From contig NZ_JAJFZM010000017.1 of NCBI RefSeq assembly GCF_020733705.1, positions 558,001-622,000 on the forward strand: a stretch of 64,000 nt of DNA. Reading direction: 5' to 3'. This document shows positions 1-8,925 of the stretch, piece by piece. The notes under the pieces are model-generated. The model saw only the letters and a program-made list of their open reading frames with translations, made no database searches and had not been told where the DNA came from. This stretch comes from Nocardia australiensis (lineage in GTDB: Bacteria > Actinomycetota > Actinomycetes > Mycobacteriales > Mycobacteriaceae). The position numbers and the translations under genes were made by a program. Each line of letters opens with the position of its first letter. Position 1 is the stretch's first letter.

Positions 1-2
1 AG

Positions 3-695
3 CACGACCTCGCCACTGCCACAGCATTCACCGCCACCGCTTCCGTGCTCGCACGCAACCTTGAATACGCCGCTGCGCCCGCACCCGGCCCATTCCACGC
101 CGAATGGGCGCCGTTCGCCGGAGTCGATCAACACCGCGCCGTAACCAAGGCCTGGATTGTCGACGCCGTCGAGCAAATACTTCGGACCTGCCGAATCCGC
201 CAAGGCTCACATGGGTTCTGCTCACCCATACCCGGCTGGGAAGCACTGGCGGCCGGCTACCAGGCCGCCGCCGGTGACAACACACTGATCCTGCTCGACT
301 GCGCCCGCGCCCTCACCGAAAGCACCCCGCACGACGACCCGCGCAACGATCCGCACAACCCACTACGGCTGCTCACCACGCGTGTCCAGCGGCTCGCCAC
401 CGAACTCGCCGGACTCGACCCGGCCGACACATCCTGGAGCACCTACGCCGTCGAACTCGGCCGCGCACACGGCGACCGGCTAGCCGCCAACGCCATCACC
501 CACGCCGCCACCCGAACCCCCGAACTCGCTGCGGCAGCAACACTGGTCACCGCCACACTCGTCGACCGGCACCTCGCCTGGTACCTCACCCAGGGCCTGC
601 TCACCACCGAACAAGCCCACCACCTCACCACTACCCTGTGCCGACAAATCCCCCACGTACTCCACGCCACACACCCCGACCCCCCATCCCGATAA
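3..695 (+). CDS. Acyl-CoA oxidase/dehydrogenase-like C-terminal part (5' end outside window)
   Basis: The reading frame is open to the left window edge, so the N-terminus is missing. The motif GSHGF, followed about 20 residues later by GDNTLILLDCAR, matches the C-terminal domain of acyl-CoA oxidases, where a C-x-GGHG segment precedes an EGDN-x-LLLQ-AR segment near the FAD and substrate site. The visible 231 residues are almost all helical in character, as expected for that domain. It would carry out FAD-dependent alpha,beta-desaturation of an acyl thioester. The conserved second Gly of GGHG is Ser here and the Glu of EGDN is Ala, so this is a divergent member and its substrate cannot be named. 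It ends at TAA/TGA-rich sequence before a 340-bp gap. Confidence 0.5.
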   Translation, partial: HDLATATAFTATASVLARNLEYAAAPAPGPFHAEWAPFAGVDQHRAVTKAWIVDAVEQILRTCRIRQGSHGFCSPIPGWEALAAGYQAAAGDNTLILLDCARALTESTPHDDPRNDPHNPLRLLTTRVQRLATELAGLDPADTSWSTYAVELGRAHGDRLAANAITHAATRTPELAAAATLVTATLVDRHLAWYLTQGLLTTEQAHHLTTTLCRQIPHVLHATHPDPPSR

Positions 696-1037
696 CCCGT
701 GACCGGCGGAGTCACGCACTCCGCCGAACCGATCTGTCCCCCACAGCCTTCTGAACGAACCGGCGATCCGCGACGGGAAATCTACTAACCGCCCACCTGT
801 TTCCGACTCTCACACCCGGGCGACGGCGTCTATCACCCGCCGCGACGAATGGTCAGGCCGACAGAACGTAGCCGAAACTCGTGAGGGCATCGGCCAGATT
901 TGTACAGCCTGGCATGGTCTGTCTGGCTACTTCTGCAGCGCCCAGCGGTGCACTTCGAAGCGGCGAACGCACCCTGCCCCTTTACCGAGCGACGACGCCC
1001 GACTGGGCGCGGTATCTCGGCATTGCCCCCGTCACGA
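696..1037. other. Intergenic gap without a recognisable gene
   Basis: This 342-bp gap lies between the oxidase-like gene and the convergent TetR gene. The open frames that cross it are shadows with atypical composition. I see no clear hairpin or RNA gene in it. Confidence 0.5.
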
Positions 1038-1667
1038 TCAGGGCTCCGGCTCCGCTCGGCAGGCAGCGAGGGTGGTGAGGATGACGTCCACGAGTCGCTG
1101 CTGCGGGTAGGGATCTGCGAGATCACCGGCGGCTGTGAGTGTCTGGGGACGCGCGTGAGCGAGCCCGACCAGGCAGTCCAAGGCGAGATCGGTGTCCAAG
1201 TCGGCCGGGAGCTCAGCCCGTTCGACGGCCCTGCGAAGCATCGCCGCACCGGCGTCCCGGCGCGGCTGACGCAGCGTGGCGTAAAAGGCACGCGCCAGAC
1301 GCGAGTTCCGGGTGGCTTCGGCGCAGAGGTCGGCAACGATGCGAGTCATTCGCTGATCGCCGCGGGCTTCGGTGGCATCCGCAACGTAGTGGCCGACATC
1401 CCCGCGCAACGTCCCGGTATCGGGTATCGGCACCGCGTTCCATGCGAGGTCCGCCACGATCTGCTCGATCATGGCCTGCTTGGATTCCCAGCGCCGATAG
1501 ATCGCTGCTTTGCCGACACCGGCGCGGCGTGCGACTGCTTCCATAGACATTCGTGCGTAACCGGACTCGGCGATCTCGTCCCACGCCGCCGCGGTGATCG
1601 CATTGGTGACCTGCCCACGCAGTAGAGCCGCGCCGGCCACGGGACGGGATCGAGTCGAGTCGCTCAT
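1038..1667 (-). CDS. TetR/AcrR-family transcriptional regulator
   Basis: A 209-residue DNA-binding repressor. The N-terminal helix-turn-helix is clear at about residues 30-65, ending in the family signature GKAAIYRRW. The C-terminal region is a ligand-binding domain of normal length. I chose the ATG at 1667, giving MSDSTRSRP. The longer frame starting at 1721 would run across the inverted repeats in the divergent intergenic region. The gene is divergent from the FAD monooxygenase at 1783 and most likely represses both itself and that enzyme. The ligand is probably the enzyme's substrate or a related toxic compound, which is an inference from context. Confidence 0.85.
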   Translation of the reverse strand: MSDSTRSRPVAGAALLRGQVTNAITAAAWDEIAESGYARMSMEAVARRAGVGKAAIYRRWESKQAMIEQIVADLAWNAVPIPDTGTLRGDVGHYVADATEARGDQRMTRIVADLCAEATRNSRLARAFYATLRQPRRDAGAAMLRRAVERAELPADLDTDLALDCLVGLAHARPQTLTAAGDLADPYPQQRLVDVILTTLAACRAEPEP

Positions 1668-1686
1668 CGGCACCAGTCTATTGAAC

Positions 1687-1752
1687 GGAACGATACGGTT
1701 GCGTTCCACCGTACTAGACAACTACTCTCGAATACGGAACGGAACAGTTCCG
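1687..1752. promoter_or_regulatory. Probable TetR operators between divergent genes
   Basis: Two inverted repeats lie between the TetR gene and the monooxygenase. The first has arms GGAACG (1687-1692) and CGTTCC (1702-1707). The second, CGGAACAGTTCCG (1740-1752), is a perfect 13-bp palindrome. They share the half-site GGAAC, which suggests one regulator binds both. Confidence 0.6.
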
Positions 1753-1782
1753 ACGCATTACGGCAGAGCTCCCGGGGTTGTC

Positions 1783-3321
1783 ATGAATTCTGCAGAGACC
1801 GATGTACTTGTCGTCGGCGCTGGCCCCACCGGACTGGTACTGGCGTGCGCGCTGCGACTCCAGGGGGTCGCGGTGCGGGTGGTGGATGCCGCATCAGGGC
1901 CGGCGACCACCTCACGGGCGAACATTCTGCATGCCCGGGGCGCCGAGGTTCTGGAACGCATAGGTGCCCTCGGAGATCTCCCGCAACGCTCGCTGACCGC
2001 CCTCACCATCACCCAGTATCTCGATGGGAAACCCGCCGTCACAGTGCGATTCGGAGACCTCGGCCCGGGAACCACCCGTCCTGCCCTGTATGCGTCACAA
2101 GCCGATGTCGAAGCGCAGTTGCGGCGGCGGCTTGGCGAACTGGGTACAGATATCGAATGGAACTCCGCGATCTCCGGCTCGGAGCAGAACGACAGTGGTG
2201 TCACCACGACCCTCACAAGCGGCGATACCTTGCGATGCCGCTGGATGGTCGGCTGCGACGGGGCCCACAGTGCCGTACGGAAACTGGCCGGGATCGCGTT
2301 CCCCGGAGCTCGGCTCACCGAACGATTCCTGCTGGCCGACGTTTATGCCGAGTGGCCGGTCGACCGCTCAGGCGGGCACGGCTGGCCCCATCGAGACGGA
2401 CCCTTGTTCGCCGTGCCGATGCGCGAAGCCGGCCGCCCGGATGACCTGTGGCGGCTGATGGCCTACGACCCCACCGGTAGCGACGACGCACAGAGCACGG
2501 AACAGATCGTGGACCGCTTCCGGCAGCTGGTACCCGAGCGCACCGGCCGCACCGATATCCGCATCACGGACGCGTCGTGGACATCGGTGTTCCACGTCCA
2601 CCGGCGGTTAGCCGACACCTACCGTGACCGTCGGGTCTTCCTCGCCGGCGACGCCGCCCACATCCACAGCCCGCTGGGCGGACAAGGGATCGTCACCGGA
2701 ATCGGCGACGCAGAAAACCTCGCCTGGAAACTCGCGCTCGTCATCGAAGGACGCGCCACCACCGCCCTCTTGGACACCTACGAGGCCGAACGCCGACCAC
2801 TGGCCACCGATGTACTGCGGAACACCACCACCGCGACACGCCTGCAAGTCGGCGACAGCCCGTTCCTAAGGTTCCTACGGCGGCGGCTTCTCGTGCCGAT
2901 CGCCGCTATACCCGCTGTGCAGCGCCGAGCCAGCCGGGTCGCGTCCCAGCTCTGGGTGACCTACCGCCAAGGGCCCCTGAGCCGTGGCATCCGGTCCCAC
3001 CTCGGACGCCCGCCCCGACCCGGCGACCGCATCCCGAACCTGCCCAGCCGACACCTCGACGGCAGCCGCACCGATCTTTACTCCCAACTGGGCAAGGGCT
3101 GGGTACTGCTATTACCCTCCCACGGCGACGCCGTACCCTTCACCGCGATAGGAGCCCTCCTCGGCCACAACGTCATCGCACTCGTCTCCGAGCCCACCAC
3201 CGAACAACGAGACGTACGACTCATCCGCCCAGACGCTCACCTTGCCTGGCGCGGCACCGAGCCCCGGCGACTCACACGATGGCTCGAACACGCACTGCAA
3301 TGCGGAACGGCCACGCCCTGA
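1783..3321 (+). CDS. FAD-dependent aromatic monooxygenase (PHBH family)
   Basis: A 512-residue class A flavoprotein hydroxylase that would use NAD(P)H and O2 to hydroxylate an aromatic substrate. The N-terminal dinucleotide-binding motif GAGPTG is at about residues 14-19, the middle DG motif reads GCDGAHS, and the second FAD motif reads GDAAHIHSPLGGQG, with the usual GIGDAENLAWKLA continuation. The C-terminal 120 residues form a thioredoxin-like tail typical of this group. The start is the ATG at 1783; the upstream frame has no better site and would cover the operators. It is divergent from a TetR gene, so it is probably induced by its substrate. It resembles polyketide or antibiotic hydroxylases, but a specific substrate cannot be named. 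Confidence 0.85.
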   Translation: MNSAETDVLVVGAGPTGLVLACALRLQGVAVRVVDAASGPATTSRANILHARGAEVLERIGALGDLPQRSLTALTITQYLDGKPAVTVRFGDLGPGTTRPALYASQADVEAQLRRRLGELGTDIEWNSAISGSEQNDSGVTTTLTSGDTLRCRWMVGCDGAHSAVRKLAGIAFPGARLTERFLLADVYAEWPVDRSGGHGWPHRDGPLFAVPMREAGRPDDLWRLMAYDPTGSDDAQSTEQIVDRFRQLVPERTGRTDIRITDASWTSVFHVHRRLADTYRDRRVFLAGDAAHIHSPLGGQGIVTGIGDAENLAWKLALVIEGRATTALLDTYEAERRPLATDVLRNTTTATRLQVGDSPFLRFLRRRLLVPIAAIPAVQRRASRVASQLWVTYRQGPLSRGIRSHLGRPPRPGDRIPNLPSRHLDGSRTDLYSQLGKGWVLLLPSHGDAVPFTAIGALLGHNVIALVSEPTTEQRDVRLIRPDAHLAWRGTEPRRLTRWLEHALQCGTATP

Positions 3322-3578
3322 CCGACCCTGCCCATCGGACGCACTTTCGACCTCGAAGACGGGCGCGACGCCTACCCCGCATAGCCGATCGCGTCCCCGG
3401 ACGAGTGGTCATCCGCCTACGACCGATATCGAACGATGGCGTGGCGAGGTCCGATGCGCGAGCCCTGGTCGAGCTGTCTGCCGATCCTCAGTTATCGGGT
3501 TGCTCGAACGTCTACGATGACAACGAGCGTGAATCCGGTCTCGATATGCATGCGGTCTCGACATTCAAGGAGCCTGGC

Positions 3579-4118
3579 ATGACAACCGATCACCCCTATG
3601 TTTACCATTTCTCGGAGTCCGAGCCGATCAGATTCGACGGCGGCGAATTGCAGGGCGCGCATGAGCAGAACTTTCCCGTTTTACAGAATCAGCGGGGATC
3701 GGTCTACCTGATCCACCTCGATCCTGGGGGAATCCGCGAACCGCACTGGCACCCCTCGGCATGGGAGCTGAACTTCGTCATCTCCGGATTCGCCCGATGG
3801 ACCGTACTCGGTACGCACCCGGACGGCAGCTACCACAACGACCTGTTCGAAGTCGGCCCACGCGACCTGGTGTTCGCGCCGCAGGGCTTCTTCCACTATT
3901 TCGAAAATGCCAGTGCGACAGAGGGGTTGGATGTACTGGTGGTATTCAATACCAGCACCCAGGAACCCAATGACGACATCGGGATCGTCGGCACACTCAA
4001 CAGCCTGCCACGGTCGGTACTCGCCGCCTCTTTCGGAGTGCCGGTTTCCGCGTTCGACCAGATCCCCGACGAGATCAAACCGATCGTGATCGCCCGCCAC
4101 CACACCGGCACGGAATAG
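3579..4118 (+). CDS. Single-domain cupin protein
   Basis: A 179-residue cupin. Motif 1 appears as EPHWHPSAWELNFVISG: two His and a Glu as metal ligands, with spacing close to the G-x5-H-x-H-x3-4-E-x6-G pattern. Motif 2 lies near PQGFFHYFEN and supplies the third His. This layout matches oxalate decarboxylase-like bicupin halves. The start is the ATG at 3579, preceded by AAGGAG at 3567-3572; the longer open frame upstream has no ribosome site. The metal and substrate are not evident. The gene stands alone between the monooxygenase and the decayed sigma-factor locus. Confidence 0.7.
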   Translation: MTTDHPYVYHFSESEPIRFDGGELQGAHEQNFPVLQNQRGSVYLIHLDPGGIREPHWHPSAWELNFVISGFARWTVLGTHPDGSYHNDLFEVGPRDLVFAPQGFFHYFENASATEGLDVLVVFNTSTQEPNDDIGIVGTLNSLPRSVLAASFGVPVSAFDQIPDEIKPIVIARHHTGTE

Positions 4119-4171
4119 CACAGGGTGTCAGGGCCACCGGGCAGTCGAGGATATCGCCTTTGCTCGAGAGT

Positions 4172-4299
4172 TTGTTGCCCAGGTGCGTAACGAATCGCCA
4201 CACATCACGTTGGGTCGAGCGGATGAATTCTTCCAGCGCGCCCCGGTCGCCATTCCCGGCGGCGAGCGCGAGTTCGGTCAGTCCTTCGTCGGATATCAC
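4172..4299 (-). pseudogene. Truncated SigC-like ECF sigma factor (N-terminal fragment)
   Basis: From the GTG at 4299 the frame encodes about 43 residues that closely match the start of the intact sigma factor at 8235. Both share ALAAG-GDR-AL-EFIR-TQ-DVWRFV-HL. The match stops after HLGN, before the DDLTQETFLRA part of region 2, and the frame continues into unrelated sequence. It is a decayed second copy lying beside a decayed copy of the neighbouring membrane gene. Confidence 0.75.
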
Positions 4300-4394
4300 C
4301 GAAATCCATATCGACATAGTCGACTGTTCGAATAATCCACGACACAAATTCCGGCGTCGGAGAGACCGGCCGTCCGACCGGGTGCGCAATCAGA

Positions 4395-4845
4395 GATACG
4401 GGCCTGGCGGACGACCGCACCAACCGTCGAGGCTGCGGTGGCGGACTCTCTGCAGCAGGACACTGCGTAGTGGCACCGTCACGCGGTAGAAAACCACCGC
4501 GCTGTGTACGGCGATCGTCGGGACCGGACCGGCATACGTGCCAGCGGATTCGTGCGCGACGGCATGGGATGAACCATGACCGCCCGACACCGACGCGACC
4601 CCGAACCGCAGATGCAGTACCACCTGCACGGCCAGCAGACCGCTACCGATGGCGACGATCCCGCGTTGCCGTTCGGCCACGACCCACGCCAACGCACCAA
4701 TGGCGGCGAACGTCGAAATCAACGCCCAAACCGGCAGACCGTGCCCCGACACCTGCGCGTGCCCCCAGCCGACAGTAGTACACAGACTGCGGCGAACACC
4801 ACGGCACGCGTCACCCGTGCGTTTCGGGCACGGGTGAGCGGTTCA
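4395..4845 (-). pseudogene. Decayed membrane protein, second copy of the gene at 7348
   Basis: Two reading frames together resemble the membrane protein at 7348. One frame gives VFAAVCVLLSA. After a loss of one base near 4770-4780 the next frame gives ALAWVVAERQRG and LLAVQVVLHLRFG. The intact copy reads FALICVLLSA, AFAWSVADRQRG and LLAGQGVLHLWFA. The region matching the fourth membrane segment is deleted. Its order with the sigma fragment (membrane gene, then sigma gene, on the minus strand) copies the order of the intact locus. It is non-functional as read. Confidence 0.7.
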
Positions 4846-4946
4846 TAACACCACCGTCGTCGCGTCCGCTCGCAAGCTCACGCCCAGAAGGTGACAACAG
4901 GTGGCCAGAATTCATCCCTTGATCCCCTGCTCGACCAGCATAGGGG

Positions 4947-5612
4947 TCAGGCTTTGCGGCGCGTTACTCCCAGGCCGATTCCAGCGATCAAGCCGAGCGC
5001 GCCGAGGACGATTCCGATGACACCGAGCCAGCGGGCAGTGGTATCGCTGGTTGATCCACCCTTCTCGGGCATGGCCGAGGGGATGTCGCCGTGGTTTTCG
5101 ACACCACCGGCATGTTTGGCCGCCAGTTTCAGCGATGGCGCGGGATATTCGGATTCCGGGCCCCCTGTCGTGGGCTCCTGCTCCCACTTGACGACCTGCC
5201 CGTCGGCGTAGGTCTGAACCGCGGGCATGGTGAGCCGTTCGGTATCGGGAAGTCCGTTGGCGAGCACGGAGAATTGTGCGAACTGGCCGGGGCCGATCCC
5301 ACCTCCTGGATCAGCGGTCCAGGTGACGGCGGTGACGTTACGGGCGGAGTCCTTGGCCGCCACCGCCTTCCAGCCCGGCATGGCCTGGGTATCGACGGCG
5401 GTCACACCCGGGATCCGCACCACCAACTCCGTGGTGGAGCTGTTGGTGGCCGACTCGTTCGGCACTTGGAAGGTCAAGATCGCGGAGCCACCGCGAGCGG
5501 CATCCGGCGCCGACACACTGACATGCGCGAATGCGGGCACCGCCGCGACCACGACGGCGATCGCGGCTGCCGCTCCTGTGAAAGCGGTACGCGAAATCCA
5601 AGAACTGTTCAT
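4947..5612 (-). CDS. YcnI-like DUF1775 secreted copper-associated protein
   Basis: A 221-residue exported and membrane-anchored protein. A signal peptide covers residues 1 to about 30 and ends near AFAHVS, leaving His as the likely mature N-terminus. That His and nearby acidic residues form the copper-binding site described for YcnI. The DUF1775 domain follows, and a single C-terminal membrane helix (LGVIGIVLGALGLIAGIGLGV) ends in RRKA. YcnI proteins are usually encoded with copper-uptake genes. Here the neighbours downstream are decayed copies of a membrane gene and sigC. The start is the ATG at 5612, preceded by AAGGAGAG. Confidence 0.85.
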   Translation of the reverse strand: MNSSWISRTAFTGAAAAIAVVVAAVPAFAHVSVSAPDAARGGSAILTFQVPNESATNSSTTELVVRIPGVTAVDTQAMPGWKAVAAKDSARNVTAVTWTADPGGGIGPGQFAQFSVLANGLPDTERLTMPAVQTYADGQVVKWEQEPTTGGPESEYPAPSLKLAAKHAGGVENHGDIPSAMPEKGGSTSDTTARWLGVIGIVLGALGLIAGIGLGVTRRKA

Positions 5613-6130
5613 CGAAGAGATCTCTCCTTCACAGTAAATAATCGAATGCGACCGATCCTCAGCTGTCGACGATAAACCCTTCCCGGTCGCGGTCCGCGAC
5701 AATCCGAATATCATGTCGGCGATACACGGAACCGCGACTACGGCGAATGTCGCGTCCATTTTCGCTGGGTAGGCGGAAGGGCCTCCCCGGGGAATTGAGG
5801 AGAATGGTTGTGCTACAACCGCTCTACGTCGGCCGATGCTGAAAGGTTGACCCCACAGCTCACCAACCACCTCGACGTCCGCGCCCGCTTCGAACTGCTC
5901 GATCTCGTCGGGGCCACCCGATCCGACCACGAGTACCACTCGAAATCAGCACTGCGGTAAGCCGAACCAGGTGGGTACCTGAGCGCTTCACCTGCACGTT
6001 GTTGCCCACCAACCCTAGAAACGAAAATCCTTGTCATGCGTGCGGAACCGGCCCTCGTCCAACTGTCGACCCCAAGCGAGACGAGACGTGTCGTATTGAC
6101 TTGTGGTCGATTCACTGGCACACTCTTGAG
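5613..6130. other. Intergenic gap with a possible coding remnant
   Basis: No intact gene is seen. On the plus strand, about 5836-5961 reads as a natural-looking protein end (segments such as LTNHLDVRARFELLDLVGAT, then a stop at about 5961), probably the tail of a lost gene I cannot identify. A TTGACT hexamer at 6096-6101 could be a -35 element for the SDR gene. Confidence 0.35.
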
Positions 6131-6147
6131 CGAGACGCGGCGTCTCG
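6131..6147. promoter_or_regulatory. Perfect palindrome upstream of the SDR gene
   Basis: CGAGACG-CGG-CGTCTCG forms a 7-bp perfect inverted repeat 17 bases before the SDR start codon, in the position of a repressor operator. A related half, GAGACG, also occurs near 6078-6086. The matching regulator is not encoded next to it. Confidence 0.55.
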
Positions 6148-6163
6148 CAACGAGAGGAGTTTC

Positions 6164-7009
6164 ATGACACGGACATGGTTCATCACCGGCGCCAATCGCG
6201 GACTAGGGAAAGCGTTCACCCGTGCCGCACTCGAGCAAGGCGGCCGGGTTGTCGCGACGGCTCGCGACCCGCACGACATGGCCGAAATCGCCGAGGATCG
6301 ACTCACCGTGCTGCCGTTGGACGTTCGCGACCGCCGGCGCGTTATTGACACAGTGGACCGCGCATTCGAGCTCTCCGGCTCGATCGATGTGATCGTCAAC
6401 AACGCGGGCTACGGCCTTGTCGGCGCGCTGGAGGAACTCGACGAGGAGCGGATCCGGAATCAGATGAACACCAATTTCTTTGGTGCACTGTGGGTTTCGC
6501 AGGCAGCCATCCCGCACCTGCGAAAGCAGGGCTCGGGACATATCGTGCAGATCTCCACCGTTGGTGCGGTGGGCTCGATGCCGTTGTTCGGTATGTACAA
6601 CGCGAGCAAATGGGCCCTGGAGGGTTTCAGTGCGTCACTCGCGGATGAGTTGCGCCCCTTCGGTATCGCGGTGACCATGGCACAGCTGGGTGGTTTCGAC
6701 ACCGACTGGGCGAAATCCAGTATGCGGTTCGCCGAACCTCTGCTCGCCTACGACGAGCTGCGCACATCGATCCTGGGCATGCGGAACTATCCCGATCCAG
6801 CGGCTCCACCGCCCGAAGTCGACTACGAGTCCGAGTGGACCGAGGCGGCGCCCGAAGTTGCCGCCGCCGAACTACTGTCACTCGTGGAGATGCCGAATCC
6901 GCCGGTACGCAAGATCATTGGTCCTGGCGCGCATCAGATGGTCGCGATGGCGCTGGACCAGCGGCGCCTCGACTACGCGACCGACACGCAGTTCAGCTGG
7001 CCGAGCTGA
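6164..7009 (+). CDS. Short-chain dehydrogenase/reductase
   Basis: A 281-residue Rossmann-fold NAD(P)-dependent oxidoreductase. The cofactor motif TGANRGLG is at residues 8-15, the NNAG motif at about residue 87, and the catalytic set is Ser in QISTVG with Tyr and Lys in YNASK. The length and the C-terminal extension fit the group of classical SDRs annotated as oxidoreductases acting on unknown alcohols. The start is the ATG at 6164, preceded by GAGAGGAG. A palindrome at 6131-6147 suggests control by a repressor. The 3' end abuts a truncated zinc-finger gene, so this SDR is probably an insertion into an older operon. Confidence 0.85.
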   Translation: MTRTWFITGANRGLGKAFTRAALEQGGRVVATARDPHDMAEIAEDRLTVLPLDVRDRRRVIDTVDRAFELSGSIDVIVNNAGYGLVGALEELDEERIRNQMNTNFFGALWVSQAAIPHLRKQGSGHIVQISTVGAVGSMPLFGMYNASKWALEGFSASLADELRPFGIAVTMAQLGGFDTDWAKSSMRFAEPLLAYDELRTSILGMRNYPDPAAPPPEVDYESEWTEAAPEVAAAELLSLVEMPNPPVRKIIGPGAHQMVAMALDQRRLDYATDTQFSWPS

Positions 7010-7011
7010 TC

Positions 7012-7244
7012 GGCCCGAGGCCGAGCTGGTGCCCGCTGCACGGCTGGACGAGCATTTGTCCCAGTGCCCGGACTGCCGCCGGTGGTACGCGGCGGTGACC
7101 GAATCGCCCCGGCAGCTACGGCTCGCCCCGGCCCCACTGGTCCCCGATCTCGGCGAGCGGATCCATGCGCGCGGCGCTCCGCCGTTCCGGGTGTCCGGCC
7201 GCCGCCGGACCAGCGGAGCGCCGCGCATGGATCCGGCATACTGA
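7012..7244 (+). pseudogene. 5'-truncated zinc-finger (zf-HC2) anti-sigma factor remnant
   Basis: The frame reads VPAARLDEHLSQCPDCRRW and continues to LVPDLGERI. This holds the H-x3-C-x2-C zinc motif of zf-HC2 anti-sigma factors, which in actinobacteria often precede SigC-type sigma genes. The normal N-terminus (about 15-20 residues) is missing: the homologous sequence begins abruptly two bases after the SDR stop codon. The SDR therefore seems to have replaced the promoter and start. Unless an unusual start is used, the sigma factor's partner would be absent. Confidence 0.55.
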
Positions 7245-7347
7245 GGGCCATGACGGTCATCGCCGCGGGCGGCGTGGCGGTGCGCACCGACGGTCCGCCG
7301 TCCCAGCCCGCCGCTGTTCCGGAAAGGGTGCGACGATAGACGGCACC

Positions 7348-7944
7348 ATGATCAGTGCAGCGCACCGTTCGCCGCTCGCCCAGGCGTGCCGTGCGTGGAT
7401 GTTCGCGCTGATCTGTGTCCTGCTCTCGGCGACGGGACACGCCCTCACCTCCGCCCACTCCATTTCCCTGTCGACACTCGGCCTCGCGGTCGGCTTCCTC
7501 ACCGCCTTCGCCTGGTCCGTCGCCGACCGGCAGCGCGGTCTGCTGCCGATCACCGCTGGACTGCTGGCCGGCCAAGGTGTACTGCACCTGTGGTTCGCCG
7601 CCGACCCCGCCGGGGGACACACCGGCCACGCCGCGACGGCCGGCCGTCTGGCCGACACCAGCTCACCGGCCATGCTGGGAGCACACTGCTTTGCCGCGCT
7701 ATTGTGCGGCCTCTGGTTATGGTGGGGTGAGCGCACCGCGTTCGCGCTCGCCTCGGCTCTGTACACCCGGATCGTGCTGCCCCTGCTACTGCTCGTTCCG
7801 CCGTTACCGGCCACGGTCGCCGCACGCCCCCCTGCCGAACTCGGCGCACCGGCCGCGACCGTCGAATTCCTGCGCCACGCGATGGCCCGCCGCGGCCCGC
7901 CACCCCCGACTCCGCACATTCCAGAATCCGTCGTGACACCGTGA
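7348..7944 (+). CDS. Four-TM membrane protein of the sigC locus
   Basis: A 198-residue integral membrane protein with hydrophobic segments at about residues 16-33 (FALICVLLSATG), 44-60, 66-83 and 110-150. A His-containing loop GGHTGHAAT lies between segments 3 and 4. The C-terminus is Pro-rich. It sits between a zf-HC2 remnant and sigC, and a decayed homologue sits beside ycnI at 4395-4845. The family therefore seems tied to copper or metal handling; the exact role is unknown. The start is the ATG at 7348. Confidence 0.7.
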   Translation: MISAAHRSPLAQACRAWMFALICVLLSATGHALTSAHSISLSTLGLAVGFLTAFAWSVADRQRGLLPITAGLLAGQGVLHLWFAADPAGGHTGHAATAGRLADTSSPAMLGAHCFAALLCGLWLWWGERTAFALASALYTRIVLPLLLLVPPLPATVAARPPAELGAPAATVEFLRHAMARRGPPPPTPHIPESVVTP

Positions 7945-8234
7945 CCGGCTAGCTGCCCGGGATATCCTCCGGGGCGCCCGCCGGACCGTCGGGTGTGCGC
8001 GGCGGGCATCCCGTCACCGGCGCATCGCCGGCGGTGACGCGGTCCCGCGACTCGGTCCGCGCACTAGCCGTGCACGCGGGCGTATTCCGGCGCGACCGCG
8101 AGGCCGCTTGTGCGTCCCGATCAGAAAATTCTTCGCCATGAACACGCAACCTCGAGTGCTGCCCAGCCCCGGACAGCACTGCCGACCACACCCAGGCCCC
8201 GCGCGATCCACCGGCCACCACCCGGTTCGCCGTC

Positions 8235-8855
8235 ATGTCATCCGATGAACACCTGACCGCGCTGGCTCTGGCCGCCGGCGCGGGCGACCGAACCGCCCTG
8301 GCGGAGTTCATCCGGTGTACCCAGACCGATGTGTGGCGTTTCGTCGCCCACCTGACCGATGCACAGTCCGCCGACGATCTGACCCAGGAAACCTTCCTGC
8401 GCGCGATGGGCAGCCTGCCGCGTTTCGTGGGGCGTTCCACCGCCCGCACCTGGTTGCTCTCGATCGCCCGGCGCGCGGTGATCGACCGGCTGCGCACCGC
8501 CTCCGCTCGTCCGCGCACCACAGGCGGGGCCGACTGGGAAACCGCGGTCGAACAGCGGCGCGACCGGCACGACAGCGATATCGGCGAGGATATGGTGGTC
8601 GCGGACTTCCTGCGCCATCTCCCGGACGACCGCCGCGAGGCGTTCGTGCTGACCCAGATCCTGGGACTCACCTACGCCGAGGCCGCGCAGGCCGCCGACT
8701 GCCCGGTCGGCACCATCCGCTCCCGGGTCGCGCGGGCCCGCGAAACGCTGGTCGAACTATGGCAGGGCATAGACACGGATTCCACCGTGGTCTACGCCTT
8801 CCGCCAGGGAACTCGGCGCGATGGAGCCGCCGTGCCGCTCGCCCGAGCACGCTGA
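8235..8855 (+). CDS. sigC: ECF RNA polymerase sigma factor SigC
   Basis: A 206-residue ECF sigma factor. Region 2 contains VWRFVAHLTDAQSADDLTQE and TFLRAMGSLPRF (residues about 32-65). Region 4 contains GLTYAEAAQAADCPVGTIRS (residues about 145-165), the helix-turn-helix that reads the -35 element. The match in layout and wording to Mycobacterium tuberculosis SigC is strong, including RTWLLSIAR. In M. tuberculosis, SigC controls the isonitrile lipopeptide (nrp) cluster and copper acquisition. Here a related biosynthetic cluster begins 0.6 kb downstream, so this sigma factor is the likely activator of that locus (inference). It ends with a strong hairpin at 8889-8920. Confidence 0.85.
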   Translation: MSSDEHLTALALAAGAGDRTALAEFIRCTQTDVWRFVAHLTDAQSADDLTQETFLRAMGSLPRFVGRSTARTWLLSIARRAVIDRLRTASARPRTTGGADWETAVEQRRDRHDSDIGEDMVVADFLRHLPDDRREAFVLTQILGLTYAEAAQAADCPVGTIRSRVARARETLVELWQGIDTDSTVVYAFRQGTRRDGAAVPLARAR

Positions 8856-8888
8856 CGGGGCAGGATCGAGCCCGCCCGGGTTTCCGGT

Positions 8889-8920
8889 AACCGGTGGGCG
8901 GCGCGGGCCGCCCACCGGTT
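8889..8920 (+). terminator. Strong hairpin after sigC
   Basis: AACCGGTGGGCGGC and GCCGCCCACCGGTT form a perfect 14-bp stem with a very short loop, 34 bases after the sigC stop. There is no T-run, as is common for actinobacterial terminators. Confidence 0.75.
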
Positions 8921-8925
8921 TCCGT

